Made by a program: the position numbers and the translations under genes
The notes under the pieces: generated by a model
Database searches by the model: none
Seen by the model: only the letters and a program-made list of their open reading frames with translations
What the model was told of the DNA's origin: nothing
Assembly: GCA_030068525.1 (NCBI GenBank)
Contig: JASJOS010000008.1
Coordinates: forward strand, 62,001-126,000
Source of the DNA: Xanthocytophaga flava
Lineage (GTDB): Bacteria > Bacteroidota > Bacteroidia > Cytophagales > 172606-1
DNA length: 64,000 nucleotides
Direction: 5' to 3'
Part shown: positions 43,657 through 51,177 of the stretch, one piece after another
Layout of the letters: each line of letters starts with the position of its first letter
How positions within the stretch are numbered: the first letter of the stretch is position 1

Positions 43657-43869
43657 ATGGATAGATATTCTCATATTATTCGTGAAAAGATTTATCAGTT
43701 ACAATGTGTCCTATCCTGGCAGGAAGAGCAAATCCGGACGATGGTTGCATCACAAAATAAAAACCGTATAGAATTACAACGAATGCTTGAACTTGAGCGG
43801 TTACAAATGCAGGGAGAATCTATTGACTGGATGTCTTCTTTGGATGCACCTGTTATGAAGTCGGAATAA
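43657..43869 (+). CDS. Small coiled-coil protein (paralogue 1)
   Basis: A 70-residue, mostly helical, charged protein with heptad spacing (YSHIIREKIYQLQCVLSW, then KNRIELQRMLELERLQMQG). It has no signal or membrane helix. It shares the pattern IxxKIxxLxxxI...(R)IELQRxLE and length with the protein at 44803, so the two are paralogues. Both are expressed from a palindrome-promoter of the same family. A likely role is a small adaptor or coiled-coil partner; no family is recognised. A strong terminator follows at 43985. Confidence 0.65.
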   Translation: MDRYSHIIREKIYQLQCVLSWQEEQIRTMVASQNKNRIELQRMLELERLQMQGESIDWMSSLDAPVMKSE

Positions 43870-43984
43870 CCCAATTACTGATTCAAAAGAGCAATAGTAT
43901 ACTTTGTGTATAACCTCTAAATAAATAGTATCTTAAAGGAAATTCATTGTAATCATCTTGCTTATTGTCTATAGATTATGATTG

Positions 43985-44017
43985 AAAAGAAGTAAGCCTT
44001 TGGCTGCTTCTTTTTTT
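43985..44017 (+). terminator. Intrinsic terminator of unit 5
   Basis: GAAG-TA-AGCC and GGCT-G-CTTC with a 3-nt loop, then seven Ts. It closes a unit of about 440 nt beginning at P5. Confidence 0.82.
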
Positions 44018-44088
44018 ATTTTATAGGTATTGTCTTTCAAATTATCCTCTTCTGACTATAGTATAGCTGAGTATATATATTGTTTTGC

Positions 44089-44340
44089 ATGTCTGCTGTC
44101 CAGAAGTCTGGTCATACAGGTTAGTGACTGCAACTATGGTCAGCCAATAAGTTGACTGGTATTCGAATCGTTGTCACATCTGAACAGTGTTCCAGTCACT
44201 CTGAAAAGTGACTATTCTTCTGGTCATTCTCAAAAATGAACAGAATTCGAATATTTCTGAAAAGCGACCAGAACTCCAGTCAAAATAAAAAGTGAACAGA
44301 GTTCTGGTCATTTTGCAAAGTGATTCGATTTCTGTTCATT
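44089..44340. repeat. Nine 28-bp degenerate tandem repeats of palindromic units
   Basis: Nine consecutive units of exactly 28 nt (44089, 44117, 44145, 44173, 44201, 44229, 44257, 44285, 44313). The shared core is close to TGAACAGAATTCTGGTCA, itself an imperfect palindrome, with A-rich CTGAAAAG before it. Units 4-9 are best conserved; weaker matches continue to about 44368. Each unit could form a hairpin or be a dyad protein site. No coding frame runs through it. Confidence 0.85.
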
Positions 44341-44715
44341 TGTCTTGCTAAACAGTTGCCAGATCAATTTATCTTTAAGTAGAAAATTGACCATACATCA
44401 GATATTTCTTCAGAGTAATTGGAGTTACGGTCATTGTACTCATTGACTGTAACTCCAGCCATCTTTTAAAGGGTATAAAGGCAAATAATAGTAAAGTTCT
44501 TGAAGAACTAAAAGGCCTTTGCTATACCATTGTCCATTTTTCGACCTATAGATTTTGCTACATTGCGACTGATTTATAGGCTATAATCTCATCTCGCTAC
44601 AAAATCTGCTCGTTAAGCTTCTTTAAAATAAGGTAGGCTACCACTCAGATGTGTATTGTCACAGGCATAGTACAGGCAATTATGTAATTTGGGTTGATAT
44701 TCAGATTGTTAATGT
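44341..44715. other. Non-coding spacer between repeat array and P6
   Basis: It contains one clear hairpin, GGAGTTACGGTCA/TGACTGTAACTCC at 44420-44455, whose arms echo the array's GGTCA core, but no gene or promoter I can support before P6. Confidence 0.35.
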
Positions 44716-44782
44716 ATAAATACTTATTTTTCAAATTGCGTATTTACGCTCTTTCAGAAATGCTTTCTAATTCTCACCTTTG
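44716..44782 (+). promoter_or_regulatory. Palindrome-promoter P6
   Basis: TAAATAC (44716-44722), 16 nt, GTATTTA (44739-44745), then 33 nt to TTTG (44779-44782), one longer than the other copies. The -7-like CACCTTTG is 20 nt before the ATG at 44803. Confidence 0.62.
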
Positions 44783-44802
44783 AAATGTAGTCCACTCATA
44801 CT

Positions 44803-45009
44803 ATGAACAAAAAAAGTGTATATATACAAAATAAGATTGTTCATTTAAAGACATTGATTGCTGCAAAGTCTGCCAGCATTCATAAACTCAATAAGGAACA
44901 AAACGAAGTGCGTATAGAACTTCAGCGCACGCTTGAGAACAAAACTGAAGATCAGATAAAAGATCAAAATGAGATTCAGGGAGAGACATCCTCATACTTG
45001 CAAGAATAA
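44803..45009 (+). CDS. Small coiled-coil protein (paralogue 2)
   Basis: A 68-residue helical protein (MNKKSVYIQNKIVHLKTLIA, then EVRIELQRTLENKTED), a paralogue of the protein at 43657 with the same size and a shared RIELQRxLE core. There is no signal or membrane helix. Its last 13 codons overlap the 5' arm of the conserved long-stem hairpin, so translation termination and RNA folding could be linked. It is expressed from P6 with a very short leader. Function unknown. Confidence 0.65.
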   Translation: MNKKSVYIQNKIVHLKTLIAAKSASIHKLNKEQNEVRIELQRTLENKTEDQIKDQNEIQGETSSYLQE

Positions 45010-45054
45010 CTTTGCCTATAACTACCACTTACAACCTATTTCTCCCTGAATCTC
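44971..45054 (+). other. Conserved long-stem hairpin, copy in unit 6
   Basis: The perfect 14-bp arms GAGATTCAGGGAGA (44971-44984) and TCTCCCTGAATCTC (45041-45054). The inner GCAA/TTGC stem and the segment TAACTACCACTTACAACCT match unit 2 closely. The 5' arm is inside the coiled-coil gene and the stop codon is in the loop region. Confidence 0.65.
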
Positions 45055-45077
45055 TATATATAAACCGGCAAGTAAAG

Positions 45078-45142
45078 TGAATAGAGGTATAGTCACTTCC
45101 TTAGTGATTCGAACTCTATTCATTTGCTTACTAAGTATTTTT
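45078..45142 (+). terminator. Probable terminator of unit 6
   Basis: The outer 9-bp stem TGAATAGAG/CTCTATTCA encloses a TCACT/AGTGA hairpin; TATTTTT follows within 20 nt. Complex shape, moderate confidence. Confidence 0.45.
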
Positions 45143-45444
45143 CCATTCCTCTATCATCCATTTGATCATAACTCGAACAGTCGTCAGTAACCAGATTTCC
45201 TGCCATTTCTTAAGGAGCAACATTAAGGGTATGAGCCCTGAACACAAATACGTCCTTCCTCAAGTGAAGTAAACTTTCCTTTGTGTGTTGCTGTGCCCAT
45301 CTTTTTCTCAAAAATCTGGAAAGACAAGAGAAAATATAAAAAACACTTACATGCACTCAGGTTCCGTCCTCTTTTAATAATATCAGACAGATAAATTTAA
45401 TTTTTTGGTAACAGACAAAATTACCTTTAAAAATATCATTGCTC

Positions 45445-45452
45445 TACCTTTG
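45445..45452 (+). promoter_or_regulatory. Perfect -7 box without nearby gene
   Basis: TACCTTTG matches TAnnTTTG exactly. A convincing -33 box is not seen. It precedes a short non-coding stretch ended by the hairpin at 45511. Confidence 0.35.
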
Positions 45453-45457
45453 AGATC

Positions 45458-45538
45458 AGTTCCGTATAAAATAGATAGTATAACAAATGAAATGATTTAA
45501 AAACAATCCTGCAGAATGTCTTATTATTCTGCCATTTT
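45458..45538 (+). ncRNA. Candidate short RNA of about 80 nt
   Basis: Inferred from a perfect -7 box at 45445 and a terminator about 60 nt further on. The only start codons in it lead to stops after one residue, so it is not coding. It is weak evidence and could be the leader of a longer transcript to the sigma factor gene. Confidence 0.28.
45511..45538 (+). terminator. Intrinsic terminator
   Basis: GCAGAAT/ATTCTGC, 7 bp with an 8-nt loop, followed by CATTTTTA. Confidence 0.55.
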
Positions 45539-45553
45539 TAGGGATACCGAGAC

Positions 45554-45593
45554 AATCAATTGTACAAACCATACTTTGTACAATTGATTTTAT
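45554..45593. terminator. Perfect 15-bp inverted repeat
   Basis: AATCAATTGTACAAA (45554-45568) and TTTGTACAATTGATT (45575-45589) with a 6-nt loop then TTA. It is either a terminator or an operator dyad 130 nt before the sigma factor gene. A second hairpin just upstream (45511) suggests an insulating region. Confidence 0.6.
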
Positions 45594-45718
45594 CTTAAGT
45601 TTTCAACTACAGACTATTTACTCTTCCGTCACCAGACTGCTTTTCGAAAACGCCAATTTTCAGTGGCAACATTCAGTTAACCATACCAAAACTTTTTTCT
45701 ATCTGTATTTCAAACCCT

Positions 45719-46351
45719 ATGACACCTGTAGATACTGATCAGCTATTAGTGGATATGTTTAAGGAGGGAAATGAAAAGGCACTGGAACTGATATTCGTCA
45801 AATATTATGTGACGTTGTGCGATTATACTGCCTTTATAGTCAAAAATGATAGCATAGCAGAGGAGATTGTTTCAGATGTATTTGTGAATCTATGGCACAA
45901 ACGCAAAGAACTTCTTATTTCAATCAGTCTGAAGGCTTATCTGTACGCTTCTGCCCGAAATGCAGCCTTGAATGCTATTCGAAAGAAGAAGATCAAATTT
46001 ACTGCTTTAAGTAAAAGCCTACAGGCAAGCCACTCTACTCAAGTTACACCCTATGAACAAATCAAAGAACAGGAACTTGCAGAAGGGCTGGACCAGATCA
46101 TTGAACGACTACCCAAGCAACGCCGACGCATCTTTTTGCTGAACTGGAAAGAAGGTTTACATATATCCCAGATTGCACTAGAATTAAATGTATCAGAAAG
46201 TACTGTGAAAAATCAGTTACAAAGTGCTTATCGTTTTGTGAAAGCACAACTACCCTATTTGTTTAGCCTAAGCACAATGGGATTGGGGTATCTGGGTCAG
46301 TTAAGTTATCTGTATGAGAGGTTTTTATATGATTTGTTAACAATAACTTAA
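45719..46351 (+). CDS. ECF RNA polymerase sigma factor, FecI-like
   Basis: A 210-residue sigma-70 family ECF factor. Region 2 includes YYVTLCDYTAFIVKNDSIAEEIVSDVFVNLWHKR (quoted in parts: YYVTLCDYTAF and AEEIVSDVFVNLWHKR). Region 4 is LPKQRRRIFLLNWKEGLHIS then LNVSESTVKNQL at about 135-185. The C-terminal hydrophobic tail is typical of Bacteroidota FecI members. It directs polymerase to the promoter of the TonB receptor and neighbours once released by the FecR partner. The stop is 80 nt before the fecR-like gene; together they head a locus of surface proteins. Confidence 0.95.
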   Translation: MTPVDTDQLLVDMFKEGNEKALELIFVKYYVTLCDYTAFIVKNDSIAEEIVSDVFVNLWHKRKELLISISLKAYLYASARNAALNAIRKKKIKFTALSKSLQASHSTQVTPYEQIKEQELAEGLDQIIERLPKQRRRIFLLNWKEGLHISQIALELNVSESTVKNQLQSAYRFVKAQLPYLFSLSTMGLGYLGQLSYLYERFLYDLLTIT

Positions 46352-46431
46352 CCTGTCAGGATAGTCTTTTTTTACACAAATCGTGTCTCTGATCATACCA
46401 AACAGCACCAGTTTTTTTTAAAGACAGTTTT

Positions 46432-47442
46432 ATGCAGGAAGAATTAATGATCAGGGTTTTACTGGGGAAGGCTTCAGAAGAGGAGGCCCGGCAACTGGCA
46501 GAATGGCTGGCGACTGATCCGGCTTATCAGGCTATATTTGATCAGCTTAGCATTAGTCTGCAACAAGCTTCTGCCCAAAAATACGATACTGCAACCGGAC
46601 TGGAAAAACTGAAGAACAGGCTGCAACAGGAAAAATCTGCAGAATCGGATAGTAGCTTTATCTACTACAGGCCAACCTATAAGCAAATTTTCCGACTGGC
46701 AGCTTCTGTGCTGATTGTGCTAGGAGCAGGCTGGCTGGGGTTTGTCTGGTACTTGGCCTCTGCTTCCCATAAACCTTCTGTGGCTATGATGGAAATTCAA
46801 ACCATGCGTGGCGAACGCAAACAGGTTACCCTTCCGGATGGATCACAACTCTGGCTTAGTGCAGCAAGCAAAATACGCTTTCCCAGATCTTTTCAGGGAA
46901 ACAAGCGGGAAGTATTTATGGATGGAGAAATCTTCTTTAAGGTAAGCCATAACAAGGAAAAACCTTTTATCATTCATACAGATACACTTCAGGTACAGGT
47001 TCTAGGGACTTCCTTTGTTGTGCGTTCGTATCTGAACCATCCCAAAACTACGGTTACGGTCGCTACCGGAAAGGTGGCGGTGAGTCTGGCAGGCACCTCT
47101 CACAAAATGGCAACTTTAACAGCCAGTCAGTCACTGATATTTCATAAAAATACACAGCAGTCTAGTATCACCTCAGAGCTAAATGTAGCTGAGAACAGAT
47201 GGAAAGAAGGTCGGCTGGTCTTTGATAAGTTGACCTTTGCAGAGATCTCCGCTGAACTAGAGCGGTATTATGATGTGAAGATTGTATTTGCAACTCCCGA
47301 ACTGGCTCAGTGTGTGTTCAAGGCAACCTTCAAGCCTATGCACCTGGAGCAGATTTTACAGGTGCTGCAGCAGACAAAATCTTTTCACTATGAATATAAT
47401 AGGCAAAATAAAAAAGTAATCCTATCAGGCAAAGGGTGCTGA
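46432..47442 (+). CDS. FecR-like anti-sigma factor
   Basis: A 336-residue single-pass membrane protein. The N-terminal cytoplasmic part (1-85) would hold the sigma factor. One helix is at about 86-105 (AASVLIVLGAGWLGFVWYL). The periplasmic FecR domain follows (about 120-220; RGERKQVTLPDGSQLWLSA, VFMDGEIFFKVSHNKEKPFI) and a C-terminal STN-like domain (about 260-335; LVFDKLTFAEISAELERYYD). It senses the occupied TonB receptor and releases the ECF factor. The TonB receptor starts 355 nt downstream. Confidence 0.95.
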   Translation: MQEELMIRVLLGKASEEEARQLAEWLATDPAYQAIFDQLSISLQQASAQKYDTATGLEKLKNRLQQEKSAESDSSFIYYRPTYKQIFRLAASVLIVLGAGWLGFVWYLASASHKPSVAMMEIQTMRGERKQVTLPDGSQLWLSAASKIRFPRSFQGNKREVFMDGEIFFKVSHNKEKPFIIHTDTLQVQVLGTSFVVRSYLNHPKTTVTVATGKVAVSLAGTSHKMATLTASQSLIFHKNTQQSSITSELNVAENRWKEGRLVFDKLTFAEISAELERYYDVKIVFATPELAQCVFKATFKPMHLEQILQVLQQTKSFHYEYNRQNKKVILSGKGC

Positions 47443-47796
47443 AGAGCTGATCATCAACTAAAAACCAATCACCTATGCGAGAGTGCAACAGAACAACTAC
47501 AAAACCCTAACAGCCATTCCAAGGTGGTCATGCTCAGAAATACCAGGAATGTTGACGCATTCCCAGTAGAAGCTGAAATGTGACTACTATCCTTCCCTTA
47601 TTGTTTGGCAACATTACTGAAATGGATAAAAAGCACATACAACAGGTGCTTCAGGGAAGCTTTTTGCTTTCCAAAAGCGACTAAAAATAGAAAAAATGAA
47701 GTACAATTAAAAATCAAAAGCTCTTATGTCAACTTTATTTATCTGTCATGGAGCTCACTTACAAGCTAAATACCTTTTACAATCTATTTATACTTT
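47443..47796. other. Spacer before the TonB receptor gene
   Basis: A 354-nt non-coding stretch that should carry the sigma-factor-dependent promoter of the receptor. Only short frames are seen, such as a 20-codon one near 47622. There is a partial TAAATAC at 47767 but without the second half at the right distance. No hairpin I trust. Confidence 0.35.
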
Positions 47797-50700
47797 ATGA
47801 GATTTATTTACTTTATCAGACTTAGCTTCTGTCTTTTTCTGACTGGTTACTTTCTAACAACTTTCTCGGCATACGCCCAAACAGGATCAACTCTTTTATC
47901 TCACAAAATATCCATTCGGCTGTCAGTTGTTTCACTGGCTGATGCACTCGATCAGGTTCAGCGAATCAGCAGCATTGATATTACCTATAATGTACAGCAA
48001 CTGGATAGCAAACGAAAAGTGAGTATTCAGGCGAGTAACGAATCGCTTCAGCAGGTACTCACTAGTATTCTCTCCGGTACAGAACTAACCTATAAGCAGG
48101 TCGGAGCCAATATTGTCATTGTATCCAAACCTGTCCCTGTTAAGATCTCCTATGGAAGTATCGAAGGTGTAGTACAGGATTATCAGACGAAAGAAAGTTT
48201 GCCAGGTTGTTCGGTTGTGATACAGAACTCAACCAAAGGAGCTTCTACGGATGCTGAGGGTAGGTTTCGGTTGGACGGAGTGGCAGAAGGGGTCTATTCT
48301 TTGATTTTCTCCTATGTCGGATATAAGCAAGTAATAGCTGAGCAGATACAGGTAAAAGCCAATGCTGTAACCCGTGTCAATCAGAATCTGGTTGCAGATA
48401 ATGTATTGGGTGAAGTAGTAGTAAAAGCAACCGTACAACTGGAAAATTCCACCGAGATTTCGGTTATCAATGAGATAAAAGGGGCTAACAATATAGTAAC
48501 AGGTATATCCAATGAACAGATTGCCCGTAACCTGGATCGGGATGGCGCAGAAGTAGTACGTAGGGCCACAGGAGTTACATTGGTACAAGACCGCTTTGTT
48601 GTGTTACGTGGCCTTGATCCCCGCTACACACTGACTATGCTCAACGACATCCCCACACCCAGTGCAGAAAGTGATCGTCGTGCCTTTTCGTTTGATATGC
48701 TCAACAGTTCTATCCTGGATCGGGTAATGGTGTATAAGACAGCTTCACCGGAGTATCCGTCTGACTTTGCAGGAGGGGTTGTAAAAGTATACACTAAAAA
48801 TTCTGCTAATGCCCGTCAACTTCAGATTCAGCTTTCTACTCAGTATCGCTTGGGCTCAAGCTTTACAGACTATTATACGTATAAAGGAGGTAAAACAGAC
48901 TGGTTAGGCTTTGATGATGGCACCCGCAATATGCCCAATTATGTACCATCTAGTAAAGAGTTTCCTGTGGTGGGAATTTCAGATCAGAGCAATGCAGAGA
49001 ATGCCCGTTTTGCACGATCCTTTTCCAACAACTGGAACCTGATGAATGCTCGTAGTAATCTGGATAAAAGAGTTGTTATCAACTACTATGCATCCTGGAA
49101 AATGCCAAGAATGGGATATGTAAATAGTCTAAGTTCGGTTACCTATACCTCTACAACTAACCTAAATGAAATAAAACGGTTTTTTGGATACTCTAAATAT
49201 AATGCTGAAGGTGTTTCTACTACAATTTATCAAGACAAACCTATCGACTTATATAATTCCCAGAATAACGAACAAAGTCATATTCAGAGTGTACGTCTGA
49301 CTGCAATGCAGAATTTCAAATGGGTATTTAATGACAGGCATTCTATTGACTTTAAGAATTTCTTCAATCAGTTAAATCGTGATCGTGTCATTACACAGGA
49401 TTACAGAACCTCAACCAGTACACTGGATAATTATGTAAACTATCTGGATAAGACCTTGTACTACAATTTTCGTAGCCGAAGCCTTTATACCGGAACCCTT
49501 TCTGGAGACCATATCCTGAGTAAACCATGGCTTACATCTGTTAACTGGCGATTCGGATATGGACATACTAATGATAAGCAACCCGATTTGCGTTCCATCT
49601 CTTTTAAAAGAAGAGACGTATTGGTTGGCTTTGAAGGAGAAAGCGATCCAATAGGGGCCTATCAGTTTAACATACCAAGTGCCACTATTAAGGTCACTGA
49701 TTTAAATACACATCAGTATGATGATCTGGCAGAAGATACCTATACTGGAGCTATCGACCTGGAAAAAAAGTTTGCATCAGAAGCTTCCATTAAAGCCGGT
49801 ATCTTTATGGACTACCGTACACGCCGCTATACAACACGCCGCTTTGCTTATAATGGTAATGTAGGAGTAGATACATTGCTAACAGCTACCATCAAAGATT
49901 TGCCTTTTATGGCAAATCAACTTTTTGACCGTCGTTTTTTTCGGAACGATGGTACAGGATTGCAGATTCATGATAATACAGGTTTTACGTTGGCTGAAGG
50001 CATTGACGGAAATGATGGATACGAGGCCAATAATAATCAGCGTGCCGGCTATGTGGCATTTAATCTACCCTTATTCAATAAGCATTTGACAGTGTATGGT
50101 GGGGTCCGGGCTGAATGGAATCATTTCAGCTTTCCAGGAACCTTCAGCGTCTTAGAAGATAATTCAATCGTTCAGATAAGTGTTGATCAGAAAAAACTTT
50201 ATTGGTTACCCAGTCTGAATGTATCATATGTCTTTACTCCTAAGATGCAGGTACGGGCAGCCTATGGAATGACGCTTAACCGTCCTGAATTTAGAGAGGT
50301 AGTACCTATTCAGGCGCGTGACCTCGACCGGAATATGGATTTTGTTGGAAACTACAAACTCACTAATGCTGAAATAGATAATTATGACCTTCGCTGGGAG
50401 TTTTATCCGGAAGCTGATGAACTCATTTCTATAGGTGCTTACTATAAGACTTTTCGAAATGCAATTGAGTTGTATTCTATTGCGGCTGTAAACTTTGAAA
50501 GAGACTTCTTCAATTTTGCCAATACAAAACAGGCGAAAGGATATGGACTTGAATTAGAAGTACGAAAACGCCTCTCCTTTATTCCGCTGCCATTGTTTGA
50601 ATATATGGCAGTTAATGCGAATCTGACCTTATTAAAAACTGAGATAGACATTTCAGACCAGATTGAACAAGGAGGACAGTATAATGATTTGCGTCGTTCG

Positions 50701-51102
50701 ATTCGTCCTTTGCAAGGTTCATCACCCTACTCAATAAATGTAAATTTATATTATGACAATACTCCATCTGGAACGCAGGTATCAGCTTTATATAATGTGA
50801 TTGGGCAACGATTAACTACAGTTGGTAATTCCTTTACTTCTGAATTGTACGAATTACCTCGTGATGTAATTGATCTGACAGTGACCCAACGAATCAATCG
50901 CTATCTGAGAATACGTGCAGGTGTACAGGATATCCTGAATCAGGCCTTTCGTATTTATCGTGACAGAGATCGTTCCAGAACATATAATCCAAATCACTTA
51001 AGTCTGTATGATCCGGAGGCTAAGACCTATATCCGGGATTATATGGAAGAAAAATACCGGCCCGGAAGTTACTTCTCTCTGGGACTCATATTAGCCTTCT
51101 AA
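47797..51102 (+). CDS. TonB-dependent outer-membrane receptor with STN domain
   Basis: A 1101-residue receptor. A signal peptide (1-27, cut after YAQ) is followed by a secretin/TonB N-terminal signalling domain (about 37-110; KISIRLSVVSLADALDQVQ, then QQVLTSILSGTELTYKQVG). A carboxypeptidase-regulatory-like beta domain is at about 122-190 (GVVQDYQTKESLPGCSVVI). The plug is at about 200-330 (GVTLVQDRFVVLRGLDPRYT), then a 22-strand barrel ending in the terminal Phe (YFSLGLILAF). It imports a large ligand using TonB energy and signals through the FecR partner by the STN domain. The ligand is unknown; the neighbouring secreted proteins hint at a surface complex rather than SusD-type glycan import, since no SusD homologue is present. 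Confidence 0.95.
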   Translation: MRFIYFIRLSFCLFLTGYFLTTFSAYAQTGSTLLSHKISIRLSVVSLADALDQVQRISSIDITYNVQQLDSKRKVSIQASNESLQQVLTSILSGTELTYKQVGANIVIVSKPVPVKISYGSIEGVVQDYQTKESLPGCSVVIQNSTKGASTDAEGRFRLDGVAEGVYSLIFSYVGYKQVIAEQIQVKANAVTRVNQNLVADNVLGEVVVKATVQLENSTEISVINEIKGANNIVTGISNEQIARNLDRDGAEVVRRATGVTLVQDRFVVLRGLDPRYTLTMLNDIPTPSAESDRRAFSFDMLNSSILDRVMVYKTASPEYPSDFAGGVVKVYTKNSANARQLQIQLSTQYRLGSSFTDYYTYKGGKTDWLGFDDGTRNMPNYVPSSKEFPVVGISDQSNAENARFARSFSNNWNLMNARSNLDKRVVINYYASWKMPRMGYVNSLSSVTYTSTTNLNEIKRFFGYSKYNAEGVSTTIYQDKPIDLYNSQNNEQSHIQSVRLTAMQNFKWVFNDRHSIDFKNFFNQLNRDRVITQDYRTSTSTLDNYVNYLDKTLYYNFRSRSLYTGTLSGDHILSKPWLTSVNWRFGYGHTNDKQPDLRSISFKRRDVLVGFEGESDPIGAYQFNIPSATIKVTDLNTHQYDDLAEDTYTGAIDLEKKFASEASIKAGIFMDYRTRRYTTRRFAYNGNVGVDTLLTATIKDLPFMANQLFDRRFFRNDGTGLQIHDNTGFTLAEGIDGNDGYEANNNQRAGYVAFNLPLFNKHLTVYGGVRAEWNHFSFPGTFSVLEDNSIVQISVDQKKLYWLPSLNVSYVFTPKMQVRAAYGMTLNRPEFREVVPIQARDLDRNMDFVGNYKLTNAEIDNYDLRWEFYPEADELISIGAYYKTFRNAIELYSIAAVNFERDFFNFANTKQAKGYGLELEVRKRLSFIPLPLFEYMAVNANLTLLKTEIDISDQIEQGGQYNDLRRSIRPLQGSSPYSINVNLYYDNTPSGTQVSALYNVIGQRLTTVGNSFTSELYELPRDVIDLTVTQRINRYLRIRAGVQDILNQAFRIYRDRDRSRTYNPNHLSLYDPEAKTYIRDYMEEKYRPGSYFSLGLILAF

Positions 51103-51177
51103 AGTGCCTTTGCCTTTGCCCTTCCAATCTATTCATAAAGTACAGTGCTATTTAAACCTCAACCGATTACAACATTT

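Noticed and set aside
44089-44340. CRISPR array
   Set aside because: Repeats are directly adjacent with a 28-nt period and no unique spacers, and no cas genes are present in the window.
47767-47796. A ninth palindrome copy before the TonB receptor
   Set aside because: TAAATAC is present but no GTATTTA occurs 16 nt later; a near match at shorter spacing is probably chance in AT-rich DNA.
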